DNA of 64,000 nt. It comes from Pseudomonas serboccidentalis (lineage in GTDB: Bacteria > Pseudomonadota > Gammaproteobacteria > Pseudomonadales > Pseudomonadaceae). Numbering within the stretch: position 1 is the stretch's first letter; the number at the start of each line of letters is the position of its first letter. The stretch is taken from positions 5,548,254 to 5,612,253 of the forward strand of contig NZ_CP101655.1 of NCBI RefSeq assembly GCF_028830055.1, written 5' to 3'. A program made the position numbers and the translations under genes. Below the pieces are notes generated by a model. It was not told the DNA's origin, did not search any database, and saw only the letters and a program-made list of their open reading frames with translations. Below, in pieces: positions 1 through 10,082 of the stretch.

Positions 1-18
1 CTGCGGCAGCTCCTACAG
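1..18. repeat. Tail of a REP-like repeat at the window edge
   Basis: The first 18 bases match the outer end of the repeat family at 19329-19415 and 47488-47622 (the part reading CGGCAGCTCCTACAG). The rest would lie outside the window. Confidence 0.55.
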
Positions 19-59
19 AGACTCATTCTTTCGAAGTGCCTCGATCGGAGTTCCATCTG

Positions 60-419
60 ATGTCCGAAACCACCCCCAATCCGCCGCCCACAGACGCGGT
101 ATCACCCTACGAATCCCACAACTCCAGAAAACTCCACGAAGCCGCCGAACGCGCCCTCGACCACTACCTGGCACCCGCGCAAATCATGGCGACGCCCTAC
201 ACCCCCAGCAGCATGTTCATGGTCAACCCGCAAACCGACACCGAATCCCTGCTGGCCAACGCCTGCGAATCCCTGGCCTCGGTCACGGTGATGCTCGGTG
301 ATTTCGCCGGCACGCTGGAAGGGCCGAGTCGCAATACGGCGCTGGGCATTGCCCAAGTGGTGATGCTGGGCGAGTTGGCAGTGAATCAGGCGCTGGATAA
401 CGTCGTGCCCAAGGATTAG
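60..419 (+). CDS. DUF6124-type small protein
   Basis: A 119-residue protein of the short, conserved Pseudomonas family now called DUF6124; its function is unknown. The N-terminal third is Pro/Thr/Ser-rich and probably disordered, followed by helical segments that include a run of small hydrophobic residues (LANACESLASVTVML) and a C-terminal helix. There is no signal peptide or transmembrane segment. The ATG at 60 is preferred over the in-frame GTG at 36 because a GGAG at 47-50 sits nine bases upstream of it. The gene stands alone; only REP sequences follow it. The family assignment is from memory of similar Pseudomonas proteins. Confidence 0.7.
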   Translation: MSETTPNPPPTDAVSPYESHNSRKLHEAAERALDHYLAPAQIMATPYTPSSMFMVNPQTDTESLLANACESLASVTVMLGDFAGTLEGPSRNTALGIAQVVMLGELAVNQALDNVVPKD

Positions 420-437
420 GCGGCAACTGTTATGGCC

Positions 438-598
438 TCATCGCGAGCAGGCTCGCACATTGGATATGCGGTGCTCAGCTATTTCATGCCCGACAAAAAG
501 TCCCCTGTGGGAGCGAGCCTGCTCGCGAAAGCGGTGTTTTAGCCAATACATCAAGTGCCTGACACGGCCTCTTCGCGAGCAAGTTTGCTTCCACAAGG
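438..598. repeat. Cluster of three REP-like units
   Basis: Three imperfect copies of the CGCGAGCAGGCTC-type REP core lie at about 438-460, 506-534 and 571-598. The first and third are in opposite orientation to the middle one. They fill the space between the DUF6124 gene and the 3' end of the convergent PIG-L gene, the usual intergenic niche of Pseudomonas REP elements. Confidence 0.75.
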
Positions 599-608
599 AA
601 TGATTGTT

Positions 609-1367
609 TCAGATGAAGACGATCTCGTACGGCAGTCGCATGCGTTCGAGGATGACCGGCGGCAGCATCGGTGCAATGCCGATGGCCGGTTCGCCCTTGA
701 GCTGACTGGCGTAGGCATGGGTGGCGTGGCTCTTGCGCGCTACGGTCCAGGTATCGAGCCGCAGCTTGCGCGCGCGTTCCCAGGGGATCAGGCCTTGGTC
801 GCGCTCGGGCCAGTGCCAGGCCCAGACCGGCACGTCATGGAAAGTGGCGCCGACTTGCGCCGCCGCTTTGGCACTCGCGCGTCCGACCGTTTCGTGGTCG
901 TCATTGCGATCATTGCGCCAAGTGCTGAACACCACGTCACCGGGGCGCAGGTAGCGAGCGATGAAGTCGGTCAGGTCGGCCTCGCGGTCGAGCAGCGCAT
1001 TGTCGGTGAACCCGCCGCGCACCCATTTCAGACTGTGCATCGGCAGGCCGAGACGGCGCAGGGCCTCGACGCTTTCCTGCGGGCGAAACACGCTCAGGCG
1101 CTTTTCCGACCATTGCCGCGAGCCGGGATGGCTGGCGCTGCCGTCAGTGATCGAGAGCAATTGCAGGGGATGGCCGAGGCTGGAGAGCAATTGCAGGAGA
1201 CCGCCGCAGGTCACCACTTCATCGCCCGGATGTGGCGCGACCACCACCGCTCGGGCACCGGCGGGTACCAGACTGTGGGTATTGATGACGGGGATGTTGT
1301 CCAGTTGCGGGGCGCTGTTCCAGATTTGCGCCGGCAATGGGTTGTCGCTGAGGGATAACGGTTTCAT
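609..1367 (-). CDS. PIG-L family deacetylase paralogue with altered active site
   Basis: A 252-residue protein of the PIG-L/LmbE/MshB family, zinc-dependent enzymes that remove N-acetyl groups from amino sugars. It is colinear with the PIG-L protein at 2804-3574 from VPAGARAVVVAPHP to the shared C-terminus (PYEIVFI versus PFEVVFL), so the two are paralogues. The metal/catalytic motif, normally HPDDE, reads HPGDE (residues 46-50). The first Asp, the general base in MshB, is Gly through a GAC-to-GGC change, while the His and Asp zinc ligands and the later His (NDDHETVGRA) remain. A weak AGGA lies ten bases before the ATG. A 157-bp gap separates it from the glycosyltransferase upstream, so it may be the last gene of that operon. 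It could be inactive, binding-only, or use another base. Confidence 0.85.
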   Translation of the reverse strand: MKPLSLSDNPLPAQIWNSAPQLDNIPVINTHSLVPAGARAVVVAPHPGDEVVTCGGLLQLLSSLGHPLQLLSITDGSASHPGSRQWSEKRLSVFRPQESVEALRRLGLPMHSLKWVRGGFTDNALLDREADLTDFIARYLRPGDVVFSTWRNDRNDDHETVGRASAKAAAQVGATFHDVPVWAWHWPERDQGLIPWERARKLRLDTWTVARKSHATHAYASQLKGEPAIGIAPMLPPVILERMRLPYEIVFI

Positions 1368-1524
1368 GGGTGTTACGTCCTTGTCGTGTCTGGCCCTCAG
1401 TCGTACAGACGCCGCAGAAAATCAGGCGTGCGCGACCCGTGAAGGCGGATGGATTGCCGTGCGACGCTCCGAACCCTGGATTGCCGCGCAGCAGAGTATT
1501 GCTCAAGACGGCCGGTTCGTCGCG

Positions 1525-2211
1525 TCACAGATCAATCTGATCCGCTTTTTTTTGATCGATCTGTACCAGGTGGCGCAAATAATCACCGAATCCGCCGCGT
1601 GCACGGCTGTCCAGACGAGCACTGGTGTGCACTTGCGGGCGATGGCTCCAGGCGATGTCGGCGCCGGACAGCTCCAGGTTTCGCACCAGTTGCACATCCT
1701 CATCGCAGGCCAGTGGCGGGAAGCCCCCGGCCCAGCGGTAGGCGTCGGCGCTGACCCCAAGGTTGGCGCCGTGGATGTGCCGATGTCCGTCGCGGGCCTG
1801 ATAGTGGCGGTGATAGCGGATCTGAGCCGACTCATTGAACGACTGATCCCAGTGCTCGACGGTCACCGTGCCGCACACCGCGTCGGCACCGAGCCCCAGC
1901 TGCGCCACCAGCCAGTCATCGGCCACGCGGCTGTCGGCGTCGGAGCAGGAGATCCAGCGCGCACCGCGCTCCAGCAGGACCTGCGCGCCGGCGGCCCGGG
2001 CCTGACCGACGTTGCGCGCGTCGATGTGCAGACTCAGCACCGGAAAGTCGCTGACGATCTGCGCCGAGCGGTCGGTGCAGCTGTCGAGCACCACCAGCAC
2101 CTCCACCGGTTCGCCGGCCAACAACCCGTGTTTGCTGGCGCGCAACGCAGCGGTGAGGCATTGCCCGAGCAGGTCTTCCTCGTTGTGTGCAGGAATCAGA
2201 ATCCCGATCAT
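1525..2211 (-). CDS. Family 2 glycosyltransferase
   Basis: A 228-residue GT2 (GT-A fold) glycosyltransferase that should transfer a sugar from a nucleotide donor. It opens with the characteristic MIGILIPAHNEE strand, has a DxD-type metal site (DAD, residues 91-93) and a later acidic pair (CDEDVQL, about 169-175) where the catalytic base usually lies. No membrane segment is seen, so it is probably cytosolic. Its ATG at 2211 overlaps the TGA of the methyltransferase gene (ATGA), which fixes the start and suggests translational coupling. The acceptor is unknown. The neighbours (deacetylase, methyltransferase, flavoprotein) suggest building or decorating a small amino-sugar-containing molecule. 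Confidence 0.88.
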   Translation of the reverse strand: MIGILIPAHNEEDLLGQCLTAALRASKHGLLAGEPVEVLVVLDSCTDRSAQIVSDFPVLSLHIDARNVGQARAAGAQVLLERGARWISCSDADSRVADDWLVAQLGLGADAVCGTVTVEHWDQSFNESAQIRYHRHYQARDGHRHIHGANLGVSADAYRWAGGFPPLACDEDVQLVRNLELSGADIAWSHRPQVHTSARLDSRARGGFGDYLRHLVQIDQKKADQIDL

Positions 2212-2807
2212 CGCAGGCCCTCCAGCGCGGCCACCGAGCGCGGTTCGCGGCTCCAGACTTCGAGAATGAAGTCGGCTTCCTGATGCAGTGCCACACGCGG
2301 CAGCGGCAGGTGTTCGTGGATCAGGTCGTGGACCTGACGGGCATTGAGCGGGCAGCCGTCGATCGGCGGGCGCCAGTGGCACGCCAGCAGTTGACCGTCG
2401 GCGGTCAGGGATTCACTGATGCGCCGGATCACTTCTGTCAGATCCTGGGCATTGAGGTAGTAGCCGATTTCGCTAAATACAATCAGGTCGAATTTTTCCT
2501 CCGGCCAGTCGCCAGGCAAGCGACTCTGGCGCACTTGGGCGTGGTCAAAAAGACTCAATCGGGTACGCGCCAGAGTCACCGCCGCGCTGGCGGTGTCGCA
2601 GCACAGCAGACGGTCGCAACGGCCGGCGAGTTCGGCGCTGAGCTCGCCATTGGCGCAACCGGGTTCGAAGATCGCCCGGTAGTGCGCCCGGGGCAGGGCA
2701 GCGAGGGTGATGGCGCGTTTGCGCTGTTCGTACCAGCGCTCGCGGAAGGCCCAGGGGTCGTCGTTGGCACTGAACAAACCGTCGAAATAACGATCGTCGA
2801 CGCTCAT
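2208..2807 (-). CDS. NodS-like SAM-dependent methyltransferase
   Basis: A 199-residue class I methyltransferase. SAM-binding motif I is visible as FEPGCANGELS (about residues 47-57), with the acidic post-I residue in CCDTASA and motif IV in FDLIVFSEIGYYL. The overall pattern resembles NodS, the rhizobial enzyme that N-methylates the deacetylated glucosamine of Nod factors, and I recall that fusions of this methyltransferase type to PIG-L deacetylases exist. ATGA overlaps join it to the PIG-L gene upstream and the glycosyltransferase downstream. The substrate is not known; a deacetylated amino group made by the neighbouring PIG-L enzyme is the simplest inference. Confidence 0.85.
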   Translation of the reverse strand: MSVDDRYFDGLFSANDDPWAFRERWYEQRKRAITLAALPRAHYRAIFEPGCANGELSAELAGRCDRLLCCDTASAAVTLARTRLSLFDHAQVRQSRLPGDWPEEKFDLIVFSEIGYYLNAQDLTEVIRRISESLTADGQLLACHWRPPIDGCPLNARQVHDLIHEHLPLPRVALHQEADFILEVWSREPRSVAALEGLR

Positions 2808-3574
2808 AGAAACACCACTTCGAAAGGTTGCAGCAGACGCTCCACCACGTAGGGCGCGAGCACGGGTGGCAGGCCGGCCTGCGGGTCGCCTTCCAGTTGG
2901 CTGGCGAATGCATGCACCGCGTGGCGTTTACGTGCGACTTGCTCGGGGGACAGCAAAATCTTGCGCGCTCGCTGCCACGGCACCGAGGCGTCTTCGGGAT
3001 CGGCCCAGTGCCAGGTCCACACCGGCAGTTCGTGACAGGTGACGCCGACCCGGCGTGCGGCTTCGATACTGGCGCGGCCGACGGCTTCGTGATCGCAATG
3101 ACCGTCCTCGCACCAGGTGCTGAATACCACGTCACCGGGGCGCAAGTGGCGTTCAATGAACTCGACGAGCGCCGGTTCCTGCGCTGCCACCTGGGTATCG
3201 GTAAAACCGCCGCGCAGCCATTTCATCCGGTGCAGCGGCACGCCGAGGCGGCGCAGGGCCTCGGCCGATTCCTGTGGGCGAACCACGCTCAGACGCTCCA
3301 CCGGCCAGCGCTCGGAGCCGGGGTGGCTGGCGCTGCCATCGGTGACCGAGATCAGCTCCAGGGGCCGTCCGGCCGCAGCAAGCAGTTGTAACAGCCCGCC
3401 GCACCCGAGTACTTCATCGTCCGGGTGCGGGGCGATGATCACGGCGCGGGTCCCGGGCGGCACCAGGCTGAGGACATCGACACTGTCCAGCGCAGCCAGA
3501 TGCCGGGAATGTTGCCATTGGTGCAGGGACGTGCCCTGACCGACGATCGGGTTGGATTTTCTGGCGGCGTTCAT
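2804..3574 (-). CDS. PIG-L family N-deacetylase
   Basis: A 256-residue zinc-dependent deacetylase of the PIG-L/LmbE family with an intact HPDDE motif (residues 50-54) and the third-ligand region DGHCDHEAVGRA. The conserved segment TDGSASHPGS is also present. It should remove an N-acetyl (or similar acyl) group from an amino sugar in the cytosol. It overlaps the acyl-CoA-dehydrogenase-like gene upstream and the methyltransferase downstream by four bases each (ATGA), so it is the second gene of a tightly coupled four-gene cassette after glgX. The paralogue at 609-1367 has lost the catalytic Asp, so this copy is the likely active enzyme. Confidence 0.88.
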   Translation of the reverse strand: MNAARKSNPIVGQGTSLHQWQHSRHLAALDSVDVLSLVPPGTRAVIIAPHPDDEVLGCGGLLQLLAAAGRPLELISVTDGSASHPGSERWPVERLSVVRPQESAEALRRLGVPLHRMKWLRGGFTDTQVAAQEPALVEFIERHLRPGDVVFSTWCEDGHCDHEAVGRASIEAARRVGVTCHELPVWTWHWADPEDASVPWQRARKILLSPEQVARKRHAVHAFASQLEGDPQAGLPPVLAPYVVERLLQPFEVVFL

Positions 3575-4569
3575 AGTGTCCAGACCTCCGCGGGATGTTC
3601 GGCCAGCCGTTGGCCGAGGGTCGCCAGGTCGCGCTCGGCGTGGCTCTGGCGCAGGAACACCGGCAGATCGGCGCTCAATCGGGCGAAATGCCGGTCTTTG
3701 CAGAACGGCCCGGCACCGAGTGCCCGGCCGACTTCGCGGATGACTTGTTCGGCCGACTGTTCGACCACAGCGCGGGCACGCCTCGCCAACAGTTCGGCGT
3801 CAGCCTCTGGGTGCGCATCGATGTGCAGTGCACTGAAGCGCAGCACGTTGGCCGCCGCGTACAGCGCCGCATCGACGGCGCCGAGATGGGCGAGGGCGTG
3901 CGGCTCCTGACGTTGTGCGCAGTGTTGGCGCAGCGCTTCGGCAATCTGCCGCGCCGCACCGTACCAGCACGCGGCGATGCCGATTCCGCCCTGCCAGAAA
4001 CCGGGGCGTTGCAGGTAATCGCCGGGGTTACCGATGGCTTGCGCCTCAGCACCGTCGAACAGTACTTCGACGCTGCCGGTGGCGCCCATGCCGACTGCCT
4101 GCCAACCCTCATTGGTCATGCTCACGCCCGGTTGATCGAGGGCAACGGCGACCAGTTGCTGACGCTCTTCGGCGTCCCATGCGGTGAGCAGCGCATGGCT
4201 GAGCACCGCTGCGCCGGAGCACCAGGCCTTGCGGCCGTCGAGACGCACCATGTGTCCGACCGGGCGCACGTGCACCCGCGCCTGCGGTGGCTCGGCGGCC
4301 CACATGCCCCAGGTACTGCCCGGCGTTGGCGAACCGCCGAGTTGTTCGATGATTGCCAGGGCATCGGTATGGCCTTCGTAAAGTTTGCACAGGCCCAGAT
4401 CGTGCCCGCCGACTTCGGCCAGGAGCTGAAAACGCTCCAGCGTGCGACCGCTGCCCGGCAACGGCAGTTGATCCAGCCCGGCTTCGACCATCGCCCGCAG
4501 GCACTGGCCGAGGGACGCGGTATGGGGATAGTCCGGCGGGCGGCGCGCCAGATAACTGTGCAGGTCCAT
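3571..4569 (-). CDS. Acyl-CoA-dehydrogenase-like flavoprotein
   Basis: A 332-residue protein resembling acyl-CoA dehydrogenases and related FAD enzymes. The central beta domain is recognisable (WGMWAAEPPQARV, MTNEGWQAVGMGATGS) and is followed by a helical C-terminal domain (GIGIAACWYGAARQIAE). It is shorter than the usual 380-400 residues, the N-terminal helical domain looks abbreviated, and the usual C-terminal RDARVL-type block is not obvious. It may therefore oxidise something other than a fatty acyl-CoA, or act as a flavin monooxygenase. The ATG at 4569 lies one base from the glgX stop at 4571; the in-frame upstream extension overlaps glgX and is rejected. Its 3' end overlaps the PIG-L gene (ATGA). 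Confidence 0.8.
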   Translation of the reverse strand: MDLHSYLARRPPDYPHTASLGQCLRAMVEAGLDQLPLPGSGRTLERFQLLAEVGGHDLGLCKLYEGHTDALAIIEQLGGSPTPGSTWGMWAAEPPQARVHVRPVGHMVRLDGRKAWCSGAAVLSHALLTAWDAEERQQLVAVALDQPGVSMTNEGWQAVGMGATGSVEVLFDGAEAQAIGNPGDYLQRPGFWQGGIGIAACWYGAARQIAEALRQHCAQRQEPHALAHLGAVDAALYAAANVLRFSALHIDAHPEADAELLARRARAVVEQSAEQVIREVGRALGAGPFCKDRHFARLSADLPVFLRQSHAERDLATLGQRLAEHPAEVWTL

Positions 4570-4570
4570 A

Positions 4571-6730
<2,160 letters not shown>

Positions 6731-6774
6731 GATTGCTCCTGCAAACGGGGAAATTCTGATCTGATACAAAACCG

Positions 6775-6866
6775 TGTAGGAGTGAGCCTGCTCGCGATTG
6801 CGATCTGACATTCAACATTAATGTCGCCTGATATACCGCAATCGCGAGCAGGCTCACTCCTACAGG
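6775..6866. repeat. Inverted REP pair (REPIN)
   Basis: Two REP units face each other: TGTAGGAGTGAGCCTGCTCG beginning at 6775 and its reverse complement ending at 6866, separated by about 36 bases. The pair lies between the DUF2934 gene and glgX, where it could affect glgX mRNA ends. Confidence 0.9.
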
Positions 6867-6953
6867 GGGTATTGGTATTTCTTGAGGACGAGTTGGCCCT
6901 CGGTGGCGAGCAAACTCGCCACACGGTCATTCAGTTCAATAATCCGGGGCGTG

Positions 6954-7286
6954 TCAGTTGGCCGGGGGCTTGCGGGGTGCCCGGGGCTTTTTCTCGGTGG
7001 CTTTTTCGCCCGGCGGGACGATCTTGGCGGCGCCGGCCGGTTTGGCTTTAGCAGCTGCCGGTGCCTTCGGTTTGGCCGCTGCTGCTTTACCATCCGTGTC
7101 TTTGGCAGCGGTCTTGCCGGCGGTTTTGCTGCCCGCCGCTTTCGGTGATTTCTTCGGCGCCAAAGCCTCGGCTTCAGCCAGTTTGCGCGCCATTTCCCAG
7201 TGGCGCGCTTCGTGACCTTCAGGCTTTCCTTCCGATTCCCAGATCTGATAGGCAAACTCGCGGATGCGTTTATCGTCGGTACTCAT
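6954..7286 (-). CDS. DUF2934 protein with Lys/Ala-rich tail
   Basis: A 110-residue protein. Residues 1-45 form a DUF2934 domain (IREFAYQIWESEGKPEGHEA, then HWEMA). The rest is a low-complexity Lys/Ala/Pro tail that resembles histone H1-like bacterial proteins and is probably disordered and positively charged. DUF2934 genes sit beside trehalose/glycogen genes in other Pseudomonas (PA2161 occupies this place in PAO1), but the function is unknown. It lies 27 bp after treY and before the REP pair preceding glgX, so it is likely in the treZ-malQ-treY transcript. Binding of nucleic acid or of an acidic polymer is only a guess from composition. Confidence 0.85.
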   Translation of the reverse strand: MSTDDKRIREFAYQIWESEGKPEGHEARHWEMARKLAEAEALAPKKSPKAAGSKTAGKTAAKDTDGKAAAAKPKAPAAAKAKPAGAAKIVPPGEKATEKKPRAPRKPPAN

Positions 7287-7313
7287 CGCAATGCTCCTGA
7301 ACTGAACTCGTCG

Positions 7314-10082
7314 TTACGTAAAGAGTTGGATAAAGAGATTGACCGGGATATCCCCCAGCGCGGCGCTGACGTTCAGCTCCCTGTTTTTTGTGACTGCGCG
7401 GCTGTGAAAAAGTCCCTTCAGGTTTGTGTCAGAGGCGGCAAACGGTAAAACCACCCGCGTATCGCCCCAGCGCGGCGCATCGACTTGCGGCACGGCACTG
7501 TTTTCCAGCAGCGTCGCGCAGCGGATCGGCACGATCACGATGGCGTATGTCCCCTCGTGTTCACGGGCAAACGCGAGCACGTTGTGCGCCTGGCTGCCCA
7601 GCACCTCAAGGGCCTGGTACGAGCCGCGCCGGAACAGCTCGGCATGGTCGGCGCGCAGGTTCAACACTTGGGCGATCAACGCTTGCTTGATGCGCCCGTC
7701 ACGCCAGTCGGCCAGCAATGTCTCGACCTCTGCATTCCCGTGCAGGGCATGCTCGCGGGCGGCGTAATCCACCGGCCGGCGGTTGTCCGGATCGACCAGG
7801 CTGAAGTCCCAGAACTCGTTGCCCTGATACAGATCCGGCACCCCCGGCACCGTCATGCGCAGCAAGGTTTGCGCCAAGCCATTGAGGGCGCCGGCGGCGG
7901 CGATGCTGTTGACGGTCTTGCTCAGCGCGGCGCGCAGCAGTTCGCCTTCGTCACCGGTGAGCAGGCGTTGGGTGAACGTCTGGGCAGCGTTTTCATAGGC
8001 TTCGTTGGGCGCACTCCAGCTGCTTTGCAGCTTGGCTTCGCGCAGGGCTTTCTGTTGCCACTGCCAGATGCGCTGCGCGTAATCGGCAAAGCCTGCCGAA
8101 TCGTCATCGCGCAGTTGCAGCGGCCAACTGCCGAGCAATGCCTGATAGAGGATCAGTTCATCGGCGGACGACGGTACTTGATCATCGTCACGCAGTGGCC
8201 GGGCGAGGGCACGCCATAGCTCGACCTGTTCGGCGTACCAGTGGCTGCGTTCACTGAGCACTGCGAGGCGCGCCCGGGTGTCTTCGCCGCGTTTGTGGTC
8301 GTGGGTGGCAGTGGCCAGCAAGTTATCGGGAAACGCATTCAGGCGCTGCAGATTGATCGCATGGAAGTCACTGACCGGCGCGCTGAACTGTTCGGTGTTG
8401 TAGCCGACGTCATTGCGCGACAGCAGCACCGCCGAGCGATACAGCGCGGTGTCTTCGACGGCTTTGGCCGCTGCCGGTGAGGTCAGTTGCTGGAAGCGTA
8501 CGCAGGCGTGTTTGAGGATCTTGCGCGAGCGCCCGCGCGGCGTGTGCCGCCACGGTGTGCCACCGAGCCAGGCGGCCACGCAGTCGAGCACCGGCCAGTC
8601 GCCTTCACCCAGGGTCTGGCGGGCACCGTCCATGGCCTGCTGGAAGAACTGTTCATCCTGCGTCGAACGGCCCAGTGCGCTGATGTAAGTGCGATACACC
8701 GGGAAGTGCACGATCAGCGCCTGCAATACCCGACGGATCGCGCCGAGGGTCAGGTCGCGGGTCATCAAGTCATCCCGCGCCACTTGCAGCAGCGCCTGGG
8801 CGACGCTTTCGCAATCGCTGGCCAGCGAGCCGTTGAGGATCTGCTGGCGTGCCAGTTGTGCTTCTTCGATGAACGCCGCCGGACGCTCGGTGCGGCGTTG
8901 CCAGAGGTCGCCGAGCACGTACTCGCCATCCGGGTCGTGTTGCAGCAGCGACAGTTGATTCATGAATTCGTAGCCGGTGCTGCCATCCACCGCCCAGTCA
9001 CGGCGCAGGGTTTCGCCAGCACCCAGGATCTTCTCGACGTAGATCGGCAAGTGGCGGCCCGGGGCGAGCAAGTCGAGGCGGCGGCGCAGTTTGCGGCAGT
9101 AACCCCGCGGGTCGGCGAGGCCGTCGATGTGGTCGATGCGCAAGCCGTCGACCAGCCCTTCGGCGATCAACTGGAAGATCTTGCCGTGGGTCGCTTCGAA
9201 CACCGCCGGACGTTCGACGCGAAGGCCGCCGAGTTCGTTAATGTCGAAAAAGCGCCGCCAGTTGATGTCATCCGCTGCCGTACGCCAACTGGCCAGGCGG
9301 TAACTTTGGCGTTCAAGCAACTGATGCAGCTTGTCGAAACCTTCGGCGGTGGTGGAATCGTAATGCGCGAGATTTTTCTCGATCGCTGCGAGGATTTGCG
9401 AATCGCCTGCCAGTTCTCGCAGTTCATCCTTGAGCGGCAGCGCCAGCGAATGAGCGTCGGTCTGGTAGCTGAGGGTACTGAAGCGATCGGCCAGGGCTTT
9501 CAGCGCTTCGACCGGTTTGAGCAGTTCACCGTAGTCGTTCGGGCAGATCGGGAAGTGATGTTCGTAATGCTCGACGTGGAAGCGTCCCTGGTGCGCATCG
9601 AAATGCAGTTTCAGCGTGCCTTCCTGCAGGGCGATGCCGTAATCGCTGCCGAGAAACGGCAGCAGCAACTGACCTTCCATCAATGGGTCCGGCGAGTGCC
9701 ACTGAATGTCGAAGAACTCGCCGTAAGGGCTCAGCCGGCCCCATTCCAGCAGGTCGAGCCACCACGGGTTGTCACCGCCGCCGACCGCCATGTGGTTAGA
9801 GACGACGTCAAGGATCAGCCCCATTCCATGTTCGCGCAGGGTACTGACCAGACGCCGCAGCGCCGGCTCGCCGCCGAGCTCCGGATTGACTTGCGTCGGG
9901 TCGACCACGTCGTAGCCGTGCATCGAGCCGGCCCGTGCCGCGAGCAGCGGCGAGGCATAAATGTGGCTGATGCCGAGGCTGGCAAAATACGGTACCAGCG
10001 GCACCGCCTGTTCCAGGGTGAAGCCCTTGTGAAATTGCAGGCGCAAGGTCGCGCGCAGTGGCTGGATGAGCGTCTGGTTCAT
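7314..10082 (-). CDS. treY: Malto-oligosyltrehalose synthase
   Basis: A 922-residue GH13 enzyme that isomerises the reducing-end bond of a maltodextrin to alpha-1,1, the first step of the TreY/TreZ route to trehalose. Visible motifs are GMGLILDVVSNHMAV, the nucleophile Asp in GLRIDHIDGL (Asp317), the acid/base Glu in IYVEKILG (Glu350) and the third acid in TATHDHKRGED. The length is somewhat above the usual 700-850. The ATG overlaps the malQ stop (ATGA). The partner TreZ is two genes upstream, with malQ between them, so maltodextrin trimming and trehalose formation would be made from one message. Confidence 0.96.
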   Translation of the reverse strand: MNQTLIQPLRATLRLQFHKGFTLEQAVPLVPYFASLGISHIYASPLLAARAGSMHGYDVVDPTQVNPELGGEPALRRLVSTLREHGMGLILDVVSNHMAVGGGDNPWWLDLLEWGRLSPYGEFFDIQWHSPDPLMEGQLLLPFLGSDYGIALQEGTLKLHFDAHQGRFHVEHYEHHFPICPNDYGELLKPVEALKALADRFSTLSYQTDAHSLALPLKDELRELAGDSQILAAIEKNLAHYDSTTAEGFDKLHQLLERQSYRLASWRTAADDINWRRFFDINELGGLRVERPAVFEATHGKIFQLIAEGLVDGLRIDHIDGLADPRGYCRKLRRRLDLLAPGRHLPIYVEKILGAGETLRRDWAVDGSTGYEFMNQLSLLQHDPDGEYVLGDLWQRRTERPAAFIEEAQLARQQILNGSLASDCESVAQALLQVARDDLMTRDLTLGAIRRVLQALIVHFPVYRTYISALGRSTQDEQFFQQAMDGARQTLGEGDWPVLDCVAAWLGGTPWRHTPRGRSRKILKHACVRFQQLTSPAAAKAVEDTALYRSAVLLSRNDVGYNTEQFSAPVSDFHAINLQRLNAFPDNLLATATHDHKRGEDTRARLAVLSERSHWYAEQVELWRALARPLRDDDQVPSSADELILYQALLGSWPLQLRDDDSAGFADYAQRIWQWQQKALREAKLQSSWSAPNEAYENAAQTFTQRLLTGDEGELLRAALSKTVNSIAAAGALNGLAQTLLRMTVPGVPDLYQGNEFWDFSLVDPDNRRPVDYAAREHALHGNAEVETLLADWRDGRIKQALIAQVLNLRADHAELFRRGSYQALEVLGSQAHNVLAFAREHEGTYAIVIVPIRCATLLENSAVPQVDAPRWGDTRVVLPFAASDTNLKGLFHSRAVTKNRELNVSAALGDIPVNLFIQLFT

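Noticed and set aside
1368..1524. A short gene between the two cassette genes (glycosyltransferase and second PIG-L)
   Set aside because: Open frames here overlap the PIG-L start and have no ribosome-binding site or recognisable sequence.
961..2283. A 440-codon plus-strand open frame across the PIG-L and glycosyltransferase genes
   Set aside because: It crosses two real genes and their spacer with no domain or ribosome-binding site.
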